NCBI GenBank assembly: GCA_036873755.1 | Contig: JAVTVY010025215.1 | Location: 37,057 to 101,056, forward strand | Direction: 5' to 3' | DNA from: Hanleya hanleyi | Lineage: Eukaryota > Mollusca > Polyplacophora > Lepidopleurida > Hanleyidae | DNA length: 64,000 nt | Translations under genes and position numbers: made by a program | The notes under the pieces: model-generated | What the model was told of the DNA's origin: nothing | Databases searched by the model: none | The model's input: the letters and a program-made list of their open reading frames with translations, nothing else | Shown: in pieces, positions 9,773-19,752 of the stretch | Layout: the number at the start of each line of letters is the position of its first letter | How positions within the stretch are numbered: position 1 is the first letter of the stretch

Positions 9773-11284
9773 TCACTTGGTATCAGTGGACTGGGTGACG
9801 TTTCTGGCTTTTGTACAACGCGTCACTGGATGATTTCCCTTGCATTTCGTGCAGACATGCGAAAAAGGACATGTTTGTCTTGTACATCCAAAGTCGCCAT
9901 TGAAATTATTACATATTTCCTGACCATTGTGCATAATTCTAAGTCGTCCCCTCTTGTCATTCTCCGTGTGTGGTGTATATTCTCGTCCACGTTCGCGTCC
10001 ATAGTCACGCCCAAAGTTGCGCCCATAGTCACGTCCATATCTGGCTTCGCTGAATTGCCTCTGTGGGCAAAAATCGAATGGGTGTATCACACTGTGGCAA
10101 ATTGAGCACGATGCTGCTCTACGTCCGGCCGTCAGCCTACTGAAAATATCATTGTCTCGAACAGACCAATCTACTTTCACATTCTTTTGCTCCAAGAAAG
10201 CTGCAGCCCTAGTAGCAAATTGCACATGGTAGTCATAGAACAGGCTACCTCCGAAACTATTTGCCATTTCAACAATGTCAGCTTCATATAAGTCCAGTTC
10301 TTCTCGCCTCTCGGGGAAACCGAGTGGATGTGTTTCACACATGACAGCTTTGTATTTCCCAAAAGCGACGAGAAATTCGCTTAATGTCAGAGTTTTATTT
10401 AATCGGGGATCGGGATTGCCCTTTATTTGTATTTGATTTCCTGCCAAGTCCATAATTGTTCGGTTATCTGACCTTTCGTGTATGGGGATCAAAAGTGATG
10501 CCAAATTGACATATTTACCTTCTGTAATTCTCTGTTGTAAAGCCTTTGGAACAGTGACGATCTTGGGAAGGTCATGCGATGGGATCCCGAAACGATTTCT
10601 TACATTCGGTGGCATTGTATGTGTTGCTGCTGCAATCCCTCCAAATACTGGGTGTTCCGTTTCAAAACGAATTGTCGAATTGTCCACATCGGCAGCTGTT
10701 TGCAGCGTGTAACGTTCATAACGTGCATTGTTGTTGTTGTTGTTGTTGTTCAGAGCCTCGCTCTGAATGCCCGCACTATTTCCGGTTGACGCACTCGCTC
10801 CGGCCGCCATGTGCTGAATAGTTTGGCAAAGTCCAGTCACGGTGTCTTGCATGATCCCGATGGATTGCCGTAATTCTTGAATGTCCCTGTTGGTCGTTGA
10901 TCCTTCAGTTCTTTCTTCACGTATTAAATTTGGGGATTGGTCGACATCGCTGGCATTGAGGTCTTGGTTAGGGACTCCAGAGGGGGGTGGAATCGTGGCG
11001 CGTCTTTCCCGATTTATTTCCAAAGTCCGCAATAAATTTTTTCTGGTCATGTTTGCGGGCATAAATATTCCCAGGGCCTCCAATTCCTGTCGTAGTTGTA
11101 GACCCGACCAATTTGTTGGGTTTGCTCGGTCCAACCTGGAGTTTGAACGGACTTCAGACGCTTTTCTCGTTTTTGAGCGGCCCCTGTCCGCGGCATCTTC
11201 ATCGGTCCGAACATCGTCGCTTATTGGGCTAGGAATGTCATCTGCCATCCGTTTACGACCTCTCGTTCTCATGTGTCGTTCCAT
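9773..11284 (-). CDS. Gag-like protein with SAP domain and C-terminal zinc motifs (element A)
   Basis: An intact 503-residue frame, the first ORF of element A. Residues about 58-92 (NPTNWSGLQLRQELEALG...RKNLLRTLE) fit a SAP DNA/RNA-binding helix pair. An eight-asparagine run at about 179-186 is encoded by a GTT/AAC microsatellite at 10727-10750. The C-terminus is Arg/Gly/Tyr-rich and ends in a CCCH/CCHC-like cluster (ICNNFNGDFGC...CPFSH, CTKCKGNHPVTRC). It probably packages element RNA. Start chosen at 11284 as the first Met of the frame; Met at about 11248 is an alternative. It is followed 19 bases later by the RT frame. Confidence 0.75.
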   Translation of the reverse strand: MERHMRTRGRKRMADDIPSPISDDVRTDEDAADRGRSKTRKASEVRSNSRLDRANPTNWSGLQLRQELEALGIFMPANMTRKNLLRTLEINRERRATIPPPSGVPNQDLNASDVDQSPNLIREERTEGSTTNRDIQELRQSIGIMQDTVTGLCQTIQHMAAGASASTGNSAGIQSEALNNNNNNNNARYERYTLQTAADVDNSTIRFETEHPVFGGIAAATHTMPPNVRNRFGIPSHDLPKIVTVPKALQQRITEGKYVNLASLLIPIHERSDNRTIMDLAGNQIQIKGNPDPRLNKTLTLSEFLVAFGKYKAVMCETHPLGFPERREELDLYEADIVEMANSFGGSLFYDYHVQFATRAAAFLEQKNVKVDWSVRDNDIFSRLTAGRRAASCSICHSVIHPFDFCPQRQFSEARYGRDYGRNFGRDYGRERGREYTPHTENDKRGRLRIMHNGQEICNNFNGDFGCTRQTCPFSHVCTKCKGNHPVTRCTKARNVTQSTDTK

Positions 11285-11989
11285 AGTTTTTGTTCTCCGT
11301 GAAATGATTATTTAAGTCCTTCGATGGTAACGCAAAAATAGCCTAAAAAACTGGATTGTACTAATGTGCATAGAGCTCAGCATGGACCGATCAAATATGG
11401 CGACGATGAAAGATATTTCAGACAAAGGGAAATACCCGTATGTAGACAGTGTCGCGGGATCTCGTGGAATCTCACGAGAAGAACTCGTTATGTGTCACAA
11501 ACAACATGATTCTTCGCATCAAATTTCCATATATTTCTTTATCCCAGTAACGATCGACGTCCAAGCCCAGTTACTGTAACTTGAACCATGGAACAACACA
11601 TGAGAATATCTATTTCACAGTGAAAGTACACAAAGTCGCCAAAAAGCGACTTTTAACCTGCAATTCTGGGCATATAATAAGTAATTCCACTCGCATGTTT
11701 TTGCATGAAAACACCAAAAAGTTCCTCAACCAGTTTCACTATCTCGCACAATCAGATGACTATAACAAGACTACCTCTCAAATATTACAGAATGTCAATT
11801 ATCCAATAGTTTAAACTATATAGTTCCGCCTGCATATCACACTGTTATATCACTGTCTGCTCACAAGCTCAAGAATTCTCTCCTCTGCTGTCAACACTTC
11901 TCCTATATATACTGGTACCTCATATAGAACTTTCCAGAAAATGAACAGTTTGGAACTGGTCGGTATAAAGCTTAGTGGTAGGTGATTAG
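11285..11989. other. Intergenic stretch between element A and the TTAA element
   Basis: No gene is supported. Short open frames at 11364-11579 and 11581-11814 lack recognisable motifs. I could not identify a terminal repeat of element A here, nor the 3' LTR of the Gypsy element that should lie on this side. Confidence 0.4.
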
Positions 11990-11993
11990 TTAA

Positions 11994-13069
11994 AGTGAAC
12001 GTAAAGGCTGTGACAACATACACGCGATGTGGAAGAACTATATTAAAAGTATCAGTTGGCAGCAACAAATATTTTTTGTGATTTTTTCTCTTCCGAAAAA
12101 ATAATTCCAAACACCGGAATAATTGACTGGTGCAACAATCGACTGGGGTCGGCCATGTTCGTCTATTTAGTAGCCTTGCGCCAATGAAAACGCTTCCTTG
12201 TAGCACGTGATATTTTCCTGTGACGTAGTATCACTTTGTTGTAGCTTTACTGTAACACGAATTGTAATGGCGGAGGTGGGGGGCTCGGTTGTTTCAAGCG
12301 TGTTTTGACTGTGTTGCGTGTCTCCAGCAAGTGTTTACCGAGCTGAAACTTGTCAGGGCGCAGTGATGGCAAGCAAAATACATCCGTCTCGGGTTCTCCT
12401 CTGCTACCGCTACAGTCGGATAAGTTATCATTACACAGATTCCCGTTAGGGAAGCCGGGACTCAAACAGTTGCACAACATCGGCAGACCAGACTGTACTC
12501 CAACCGAGAAATCTGTGCTGTTTTCGGTCTATTTTAAAGCCGAATGTTTCCAACCTGACCTCTACGGAAGGCTGATGTTGACGCCCAGCAGGAGAGCCAG
12601 GAGGCGAAGGAAATTAAACTTTAAAGAAGATGCAATCCCAACAGAATTGTCACATCGTAGATCAAAGACACCGAGATCAACAACATCGATTCAGAAACGT
12701 CAGAGTGTGGATTCAAGTTCTAAACTTTTAAGTGAGGTAAAAATAATTTTATTACCGTTTGGCGGGACAGAGACACTGCGAGATAGGCAGATTATACGAA
12801 GTGTCGAAATCTGGGTTTTCGATAACATGTTTACATGCTTACTGCGCTTTCTAACTCCACAAAGTAGAGAGCTCCCAAGGTGATACGACGTCACTGCTCT
12901 GAGGTGAGATAGCCAACATGGCTGCTGCCGGGGAACAATAAAACAACAGAGATAATTTCGTTCCCACTCGGTGCAAAAAAATCCCCAAAAATATTTGTTG
13001 CTGCTGTTTGATACTTTCATTGTAGTTCTTTCCCACAGAGTGCATGTTGCCTCAGCCTTTACGTTCACT
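11994..13069. mobile_element. TTAA-flanked DNA transposon with THAP relic (Kolobok-like)
   Basis: A 1076-bp element flanked by TTAA on both sides (11990-11993 and 13070-13073). Its ends are imperfect inverted repeats of about 105 bp beginning AGTGAACGTAAAGGCTG. The TTAA target duplication is shared by piggyBac and Kolobok. The THAP-like segment inside favours Kolobok, whose transposases carry THAP domains. It sits at the downstream edge of the Gypsy RNase H remnant. Non-autonomous or decayed. Confidence 0.65.
12390..12732 (+). pseudogene. Degenerate THAP-domain exon
   Basis: The plus-strand frame covering 12350-12883 contains a THAP-like run: SLHRFPLGKPG (the RFP motif), a central NIGRPDCTPTEKS, the position of the third zinc ligand read as LFSVYFKAECF where CSxHF is expected, and DAIPTEL, matching the AVPT motif that ends THAP domains. 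The zinc cysteines and histidine are replaced, so it should not fold as a working DNA-binding domain. A possible splice donor (AAGTGAGGTAAAAA) follows near 12735, suggesting a former first coding exon of a transposase. Confidence 0.5.
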
Positions 13070-13111
13070 TTAAGGTAATTTACAGTATCTCTACCAGCAA
13101 CGTGTACAATT

Positions 13112-13369
13112 TCAAATCATATGGTTGTAACAATCTTTTGAAATGTCTCCCAAGAACACTAATGGATTGTGATTAGTGTACACAATTACATCACCAGAAC
13201 TTTTGGTTACATACACTTCAAAATGTTGCAAAAGCAATACAATACTCAACGCTCCATTTTCTGTGGTAGAATATGTCCGTTGGTGTTTATTGAGTTTCTT
13301 GGAGTAATAACTCACCAGTTTGTTTACTCCAGCTTCATCCGCTTCAAGCAATACAGTTCCAACTAGCAT
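13112..13369 (-). pseudogene. RNase H fragment of Gypsy element 1
   Basis: The frame reads VSYYSKKLNKHQRTYSTTENGALSI and continues to VIVYTNHNPLVFL, the RNase H connection typical of Ty3/Gypsy elements (SxKLxxxQxxYSxxExE and TDHxPLxFL). The glutamate and aspartate of the catalytic set are weakened (ENGA for EKEx, TNH for TDH). Same strand as the RT fragment at 16380-16723, from which it is separated by the 2.9-kb element 13466-16378. Confidence 0.75.
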
Positions 13370-13651
13370 TATTCCTATCTTGAATCGTTAAGAAATGTTT
13401 GGAGCTATCAACACGGGTTCATTTTACAAAGACAGTCTGACAAGTTGACCCTGCACATTTATCACTAGCTCTGGTATAGCCTTGTTCTATACTACGTGAG
13501 AACAACGCTATGGCTGCAAACCAATCACCAGATCGAGTTGTTGGGAAAGTGCCGTACAGGCAATATTTGCCGAACCAATTGACCATAACCAATAAGATTC
13601 CATGTCCACCTACCTTTCATAAAACACCTTGTTTATCAGCGACTCCATTTT

Positions 13652-15990
13652 TATACGCCCGCCAAAAGGCGGACGTATTATGTGATGGCGGTTTCCGTCC
13701 GTGTGTCCGTCTGTCCGTCCGCCGTGTCCGGTCTATATCTGGGACAGTTTTCTGTCTACAGTTCTAATTTTTGGCGAGTGGATACCCTATGGGGAGACGA
13801 TGTGTCGCGTACCAAAATGAAGGTCGAGGTCAGAGGTCAAAGGTCACTGGCCTAAAAAAACAGGAAATCACTGAAGTGTTCGTGTCCGGTCTACATCTGT
13901 GAACGTTTTCTATCCACAGTTGCAAATTTTTGTGAGTGGATGCGCTAGGTGAAGACGATGTGTCGCGTACCAAAATTAAGGTTGAGGTCAGAGGTCAAAG
14001 GTCACTGTTGCCTAAAATCAGGAAATCATTGATCGTTGACAGTTTTCTATCTACAGTTCTAATTTTTGGTGAGTGGATGCCCTAGGGGGAACGATGTGTT
14101 GCATACCAAATGTAGGTCGAGGTCAGAGGTCAAAGGTCAGTGTGACTGAAAAATCAGGAAATCATTAAAAATTTCTAATTTTTTGTGAGTGGATTCAATA
14201 TGAGGAAATGAAGTGTCGCATACCAAAAAATAGGTCAAGGTCAAAGGTCAGTGTGACCCCAAAATCAGGAAATTATTAAAAATAACATTTTTTTTGTGCC
14301 AGTAGATACATTAGGGAGACACAATGCGTCACCTACCAAAATGTAGGTCAAGGTCAAAGGTCAAGGTCCCTGTGACCCCAAAATCGTGGAATTGTTAAAA
14401 ATCATGATTTTTTGAGTCCATTGAGAAATTACGGGGATTCGTTTCGTCATGTACCGAAATTTAGATCCAGGTCCATAGTCAAGGTCGCTGTGACCCCAGA
14501 ATCTAGGTCAAAGGTCAGTGTGACCTAAAAATCAGGAAATCAATAAAAATTACTAATTTTTTATGAGTGGATTCAATAGGGGGAAATGAAGTGTCGCATA
14601 CCAAAAAAAATAGGTTAAGGTCAAAGGTCACTGACCCCAAAATCATGAAATTATTACAAATAACATTTGTTGTGTCAGTAGATACATTAGGGGGACACGA
14701 TGTGTCACATACCAAAATGTGGGTCAAGGTCAAAGGTCAAGGTCACTGACCCCAAAATTGTGAAATTGTTAAAAATCATGATTTTTGTGTCCATTGAGAA
14801 ATTATGGGGAGACGGTTTATCATGTACCAAAATTTAGGTCAAGGTCAATAGTCAAGGTCACTGTGACTTCAGAATCAAGAAATCTTTGAAAAGTAATTTT
14901 TTTTTGTGTCCGTGGATACATTAGGGGGGACATCTAGGTCAAGGCCGAACGTCAAGGTCACTGTGACCCCCAAAATCATGAGATTTATAAAAATCATGAT
15001 TTTTTTTGTGTCCATTGATACATTGAGGGAAGACGATGTGTCCTGTACCAAAATTTAGGTCAAGGTCAAAGGTCAATGTCACTGTGACCCCAAAATCAGA
15101 AATTCATTACAAGTCACATTTTCGTATGCCTGTCGAAGACGAGGTCATGCAATGCGATGTTGCGTTCTATCCATTCATCCATTAACATTTGTTGTCCATG
15201 CGATAACTAGTTTCAAGGTATGGATTGGTACCAAATTTTGAGTATACCTTACTCGCATGGCAAAGAGGAGCCATACATCAATCGATCAAAGGTCAAGGTC
15301 ACAGTCACCCAAAACTGAATCAAGTATAAGATGTGATATATGTTACATTCTCAGAAGCACAAAATTGTAGACCTTTCTCTGGTGTGCTAGCTACCAATTG
15401 GAATCAAGGGGCTTACTGTATTCTACGAAACGAAACCGGCGAAACGAAAAGTTGTAATCAACGAAACGAAAAGTTGTAATCAACGAAACGAAAAGTTGTA
15501 ATCAACGAAACGAAACGGTTTCGCATTTTACAAATCAGGTGGGGGTAATTTGTAATTTGCGAAACGAGATTTTCCCACCCTCTTTATATCGAACTATGAT
15601 GTAATTTCTCATCAAACTGAACGCATATCGTCCAGCCGTATCCCCGGTAACGAGAAAAACTGCATTAACCCCTTGACCGGCGGAAAATGGTCATTTTATA
15701 CCCTCGTTTCGCATTTTACAAATCAGGTGGATGAGAAATTTAAAAAAAAAATTAATTTGCGATATAAAGAGGGTGGGAAAATCTCGTTTCGCAAATTACA
15801 AATTACCCCCACCTGATTTGTAAAATGCGAAACCGTTTCGTTTCGTTGATTACAACTTTTCGTTTCGTTTCGCAGATTACAACTTTTCGTTTCGTTTCGC
15901 CGGTTTCGTTTCGTATAATACAACAAACTTGAAATTTGGACCAATATAATTCCAGATATACGGGCGTATATTGAAGCCCCTTGGGCTCTT
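13652..15990. repeat. Degenerate tandem array rich in AGGTCAAAGGTCA (DR1) motifs
   Basis: Units of roughly 100-120 bp recur with GAGTGGATxC, GACGATGTGTCGC, TACCAAAAT, AGGTCAAGGTCAAAGGTCA and CCCCAAAATCA in order, from about 13735 to 15110. The block opens with CGCCCGCCAAAAGGCGG and closes with CGGGCGTATATTGAAG, so it may itself be an inserted element inside the Mutator-like element. AGGTCA-A-AGGTCA is the DR1 arrangement bound by RXR-type nuclear receptors. Confidence 0.7.
15419..15920. repeat. Foldback element of CGAAACGAAA repeats
   Basis: About 175 bp at the left (TATTCTACGAAACGAAACCG...) is repeated in inverted orientation at the right (...CGGTTTCGTTTCGTATAATA), with an unpaired centre of about 160 bp. 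Each arm holds several GAAACGAAAAGTTGTAATC units. It would form a long hairpin and has no coding content. It lies inside the array 13652-15990. Confidence 0.75.
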
Positions 15991-16009
15991 GTTAGTTTTG
16001 CAAGACGTC

Positions 16010-16166
16010 TAAACTCGGACGGGGGAGGGGGGGGGGGGTAAAACTGTTTACATCGCCGTTGTGCGTGTAGTGTTTATCGCGAGTAGTTGTGGCGCGTAAT
16101 CAGCGTTCTGATCGATGTAAAGATGGCGGCGATGTGGACAGTTTTACCCCCCTCGTCCGCGTGTAG
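16010..16166. repeat. Short foldback with G/C-run ends
   Basis: CTCGGACGGGGGAGGG with GTAAAACTGTTTACATCGCCG at the left is matched in inverted form by CGGCGATGTGGACAGTTTTAC and CCCCCCTCGTCCG at the right. Non-coding miniature foldback within the Mutator-like element. Confidence 0.55.
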
Positions 16167-16379
16167 ATCTCTTGCCAAGCTAAAAACGGACATTCACTCA
16201 TAAACAAGGTGTTATATGAAAGGTAAGTGGGCATAGAATCGAATTATTTTATTGGTTATGGTCAATTGGTTCGGCAAATATTGCCCGTACGGCACTTTCC
16301 CAACAACTCGATCTGGTGATTGGTTTGCAGCCATAGTGTTGTTCTCACGTAGTATAGAACAAGGCTATACCAGAGCTAA

Positions 16380-16723
16380 TTTATCACCAGGTTTTCTTTG
16401 TCAAGGCTGTCAGATAACTGCCTACGATGTTCAGATTGTCATCCCAGGTGTCACTATACACCAATACATCATCAATGTATGCAACACAATGCCCCAGTCC
16501 AGTTATGACCAGATTAATGAACCAATGAAAGCTGACAGGAGCATTTATAAATTAACCGTTGAAAGCCGACAGAAGTATTTTTCATACCAAACGGCATGAT
16601 CTTGCACTGGAATAAAGCAGCCGGTGTTCCAAGCGCAGATATTTCTTTAGCTCTGTCGGACAAAGGTGAATGCCAGTAGCCTTTTAGCAAGCCTTTATTA
16701 GTCAAATATGACTGACCCATCAA
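16380..16723 (-). pseudogene. Reverse transcriptase fragment of Gypsy element 1
   Basis: The 16723-16514 frame reads GLLKGYWHSPLSDRAKEISA and KIMPFGMKN, matching RT motifs A-region and B of Ty3/Gypsy. In a second frame, 16520-16385 reads HCVAYIDDVLVYSDTWDDNL, the YIDD active site. A frameshift separates them and the Mutator-like element cuts the frame immediately after. Non-functional. Confidence 0.8.
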
Positions 16724-16973
16724 TACAGTCTTCGATTCCAGGAATAATACGCTGAATCAAGGCAACTGAACTATGCCTAGTATGTGATATAACATCAGAT
16801 AACGCCAGAGACGGTGACGCCCCAGTATCTCTCAAGATAACTACAGGTTTTTCAATTTCCCTTTCGGATGAACTGGCGACTTCTTTAGATAAAAAAAAAC
16901 TCTTGTAACCCTCTGATATCTGATTTCCACTGACATCTGGTATGTCAGGCACTCTGTGTACAGGCTTGATCAA
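16698..16973 (-). pseudogene. Aspartic protease fragment of Gypsy element 1
   Basis: The frame contains VILRDTGASPSLALSDV, the retropepsin active-site DTG(A/S) motif with its hydrophobic lead. The second half of the protease (ILG motif) is not evident and the frame runs out near the RT start. The upstream side is joined, across the hAT-like insertion, to the zinc-knuckle part of Gag. Confidence 0.7.
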
Positions 16974-17003
16974 CTTTTTCAGTTTTCGACCTGTGGGAGC
17001 TCA

Positions 17004-18438
17004 GGGGCGTCGTTAGGGGGGGGTCGTCCGGTGCGAACGACCCCCCCTTGGCAGCGCCAAAAAAAAACAGAAGAAAAAGCAAAAGAAAAACAAAAAACAA
17101 AAACAAAAACAGAGAAAACAAAAACAAAATAAAAAAAGCATAAAAACATAAAATAAAAAAAACATAAAAATTACAGATAGAGTGCCAAGACGTGTAGTGG
17201 TGTGTAAAAGGCCCGTTTTGTTTGTGTCAAACCAGGAAGTCAAATGGAGTCCGGCAAATTCTTCAATATCGATGCGGGTTTATGCGAAACAAATGTGAAA
17301 ATAGAACCATAAATCTATATACATTGTGTTCAGATTTGTTTCCGAGAAAACGGGTAAAACGCATCTCCGGCAACCGGAGACCCTGGAGCTTCCGGGGCCT
17401 AGGCGGCCCCTGGACCCTCGCCGATCAGGCTGTGACGATCGCTCATTTTAGCTTTGTGTAAATGAATCGCTATCATATTGGTTCTAATGTTCCATCATGT
17501 AAAGGTCATCGGTTTTTATGTGTTCTTTTTATGTGATAAATATAACTAAACAGTCAAATGGATTCAGGCATGAAGTATGATTTTTTCAATATCGATGAGT
17601 GCTTATAAATGCGAAACATACGTGAAAATAGAACCATAAATCTGCATACATTACGTTCGAATTTATTTCTGGGAAAACGCTTAGAACGCGTCTCTGGAGA
17701 TCTGGAACTTCGGAGCTTCTGGGGCCTAAACGGCTCGTGGGCCCTCGCCTGTTGGGCTGTGAGAATTTCCTTGTTTTATCTTTGTGTGAATGAATCGTAT
17801 CTGTAGGCATAGTGGTTTCCCTCCCAAGAACTATAAGTCATCGTTTTGTATGTTTTAAATATAACTAGAACGTCAAATGGATGAAGGCATGAGGTGCGAT
17901 GTTTTCAATATCGATGCATGCTTATAATTGCGAAAAAATAATCGTGAAAATAGAATCATAAATGTGCATGCAGTATGATCAGTTTTATTTCCGGGAAAAC
18001 GTTCAGAACGCATCTCCGGCTATCTAGGACCCCGGAGCTTCCGGGGCCTAGGCGGCCCCTGGACCCCCGCCTGTTGGGCTGTGATAGTGGTCCCCAACTT
18101 TCAATGACGTTCCGACGCCACTGGGTTAGCCTACGAGGTATATAGGCCCAAAGCGTTATTATTGTGTTTTCAAGATGACAAGAGAATAAAATATAATACT
18201 GATATTTGACAAACGACGTGTTAGTTTAATTGTTGGAAATCGCTCAGAATGCATCTCAGGCCATCTAAGGTCTCAGAGCTGTATAATATAACCCTTTAAT
18301 TTAATTCCGGGAAAACGCTTAGAACGCATCTCCGGCGATCTAGGACCCCGGAGCTTCCGGGGCCTAAGCGGCCCCTGGACCCTCGCCTAAAGTGCTATGA
18401 TAATCGACCCCCCTTTGAAAAATCCTAGCGACGCCCAT
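17004..18438. mobile_element. hAT-like non-autonomous element
   Basis: A 1435-bp insertion flanked by the 8-bp direct repeat GGAGCTCA (16996-17003 and 18439-18446). The ends are inverted (GGGCGTCGTTAGG versus GGGCGTCGCTAGG), preceded by CA as in the CAGGGGCG termini of many hAT elements. No transposase; the interior has an A/G-rich stretch near 17060-17160 and a tandem array. Confidence 0.7.
17239..18390. repeat. Four diverged copies of a unit of about 315 bp
   Basis: The GTCAAATGGA start recurs at 17239, 17553 and 17872, and the GGGAAAACG...CATCTCCGG...GGGGCCTA.GCGGCCCCTGG block recurs near 17350, 17670, 17990 and 18305. Each unit ends in a GC-rich segment around GAGCTTCCGGGGCC. It fills the hAT-like element. 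Confidence 0.7.
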
Positions 18439-18498
18439 GGAGCTCACTCCGCTTTTAAAGAAAGCAACAGATTTACGGATTTTCCAACAACAGTCCGC

Positions 18499-19480
18499 CT
18501 AAAGCAGACCTTTTTCCGAACAATAATGACATGTAGGTGCATTTCCATGCTTAGAAAAGGTTTTACCAGGCTTCCCTGTTACCTTGGCCTTTCCCATCCT
18601 TCGGGGTAGAGCTAGCTTTTTGTTCGAACTTATTGCCAAATTTTCCACCTTCCACCTTTTCCCCGTAATTCCCATATCGGAATTTATCATTGCTCTTGTG
18701 GGTTAATTCGTAGTCACTAACGATAACTGCTTCCCTCTTGAACTCACTACCTAATGTTTATCAAGGTGAGTCTTAATATCCGAGGGAACTCTGTTATTGA
18801 ATTCTTCCATAAGAATAAAGTTTGTCAACTGGTCATATTCCTTCTCTACCTGCAATGACCTGTACCACATATCAAATACGATCTCTTTCTCCTTTGCAAA
18901 CTTCAGAAATATCTTGTCTGACTCTTTTCTAAATTTCTGCCCGTAGGCTTCAGCCATCAGCTCATAGGCTGTCAAAATGGCAGCTTTCACCACTTCATGA
19001 TTACTAAACTGTTCCACAGATAATGATGTGTAAACTTCAGTTGCCTTCGTACGAATACACTTTGTAACAGCAAAAATAGTCCAGAGATTTTCCGACCACT
19101 TCAAAAGACAGGTCTCCATCTCATCTTCATTGAATTTAGGAACCAGTCTAATAGTCCTGGCTAGGTCAAATTTGGGGCTACGTCTTTCCTCAGATCTACC
19201 AGACCCCCCCCTTGACCTAATTCCTAACCGAAGCATGCGCAATTTATGCTCCCTTTGTCTAGCATTCTCCAATCTCTTTCTTTTTCATCTCTCTCTCACT
19301 TTTCTCCTTCCTGATTTTCCAATCTCGACTGTTCTAATTTAAGCCGTTCTTTCTTCATCTCACTTTCTTTCTCCAACCTTAACTTTCTTTCCTCTGCATC
19401 GAGCCTTCTTTCCTCCAGAGCTCTTTCTGCCTTTCTTTCCTCTAACTCCTTTTCCCTTAGCTAAGTCTACCTCCTTGTCT
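18499..19480 (-). pseudogene. Gag of Gypsy element 1
   Basis: Three parts on the minus strand: a Lys/Glu/Arg-rich coiled-coil-like N-terminus (about 19480-19260, frame broken), the capsid-like core in the open frame 19272-18751 (FDLARTIRLVPKFNEDE, VYTSLSVEQFSN, AYELMAEAYGQKFRKESDK, LMEEFNNRVP), and a zinc knuckle near 18545 (CHYCSEKGLL, stop, ADC). The core motifs match retrotransposon Gag proteins of the type that end in a CCHC knuckle. Several breaks make it non-functional. Confidence 0.75.
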
Positions 19481-19752
19481 AACTCATATTCCTAGTCATG
19501 TTCCTCAACTAAATTATTGTTCTTCTATTGCCTGGAATATGTCATTATTCCTCATCCTGGCTGGCACACTGACATTCAAGAGGCTGGCTAATGTTTTAAA
19601 TCAGCCGTACGTGACTCCTTCAACTCATTTATGAACAGGTTGTCCTTCCTTCTCTACAAATGTCACTTTTTGTATCCCTAATATTTAATTGCAATTCTGT
19701 TTGACCAAACACTAACCAAAACTCGTTCAGATCCCAGACAGGCCCCCAAGTT

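Larger units (their letters stand above)
461..11284 (-). mobile_element. Element A: DIRS-like tyrosine-recombinase retrotransposon, split by element B
   Basis: Reading the minus strand from 11284 down, the order is a Gag-like protein with SAP and zinc motifs, a reverse transcriptase with RNase H, and a tyrosine recombinase. Gag-RT/RH-YR on one strand is the arrangement of DIRS/Ngaro-type YR retrotransposons, which integrate with a recombinase instead of a DDE integrase. The recombinase is interrupted between about 7490 and 812 by element B. The recombinase carries an in-frame stop and the RT a frameshift, so this copy is dead. I found neither the inverted nor the split direct terminal repeats of A itself, so DIRS versus Ngaro is unresolved. 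Confidence 0.8.
13466..16378. mobile_element. Mutator-like element with about 180-bp TIRs and 9-bp target duplication
   Basis: 13466-13645 and 16205-16378 are inverted copies, beginning TAGCTCTGGTATAGCC. Flanking direct repeats ATTTATCAC (13457-13465 and 16379-16387) give a 9-bp target site duplication. Long TIRs with a 9-bp duplication are typical of Mutator-like elements. No transposase is present; the interior is a tandem array plus foldbacks, so it is non-autonomous. It split the RT of Gypsy element 1. Confidence 0.75.

Noticed and set aside
10482..11315. Three plus-strand frames of 71-144 residues
   Set aside because: Antisense shadows of the intact Gag-like frame of element A.
12700..13068. 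122-residue minus-strand frame
   Set aside because: Mostly the terminal inverted repeat of the TTAA element; no motif.
16252..16599. 115-residue plus-strand frame
   Set aside because: Antisense to the RT fragment (YIDD on the minus strand) and partly made of the Mutator-like TIR.
17013..17243. Phe/Leu-rich 76-residue frame resembling a membrane protein
   Set aside because: It is the translation of an A-rich simple tract inside the hAT-like element.
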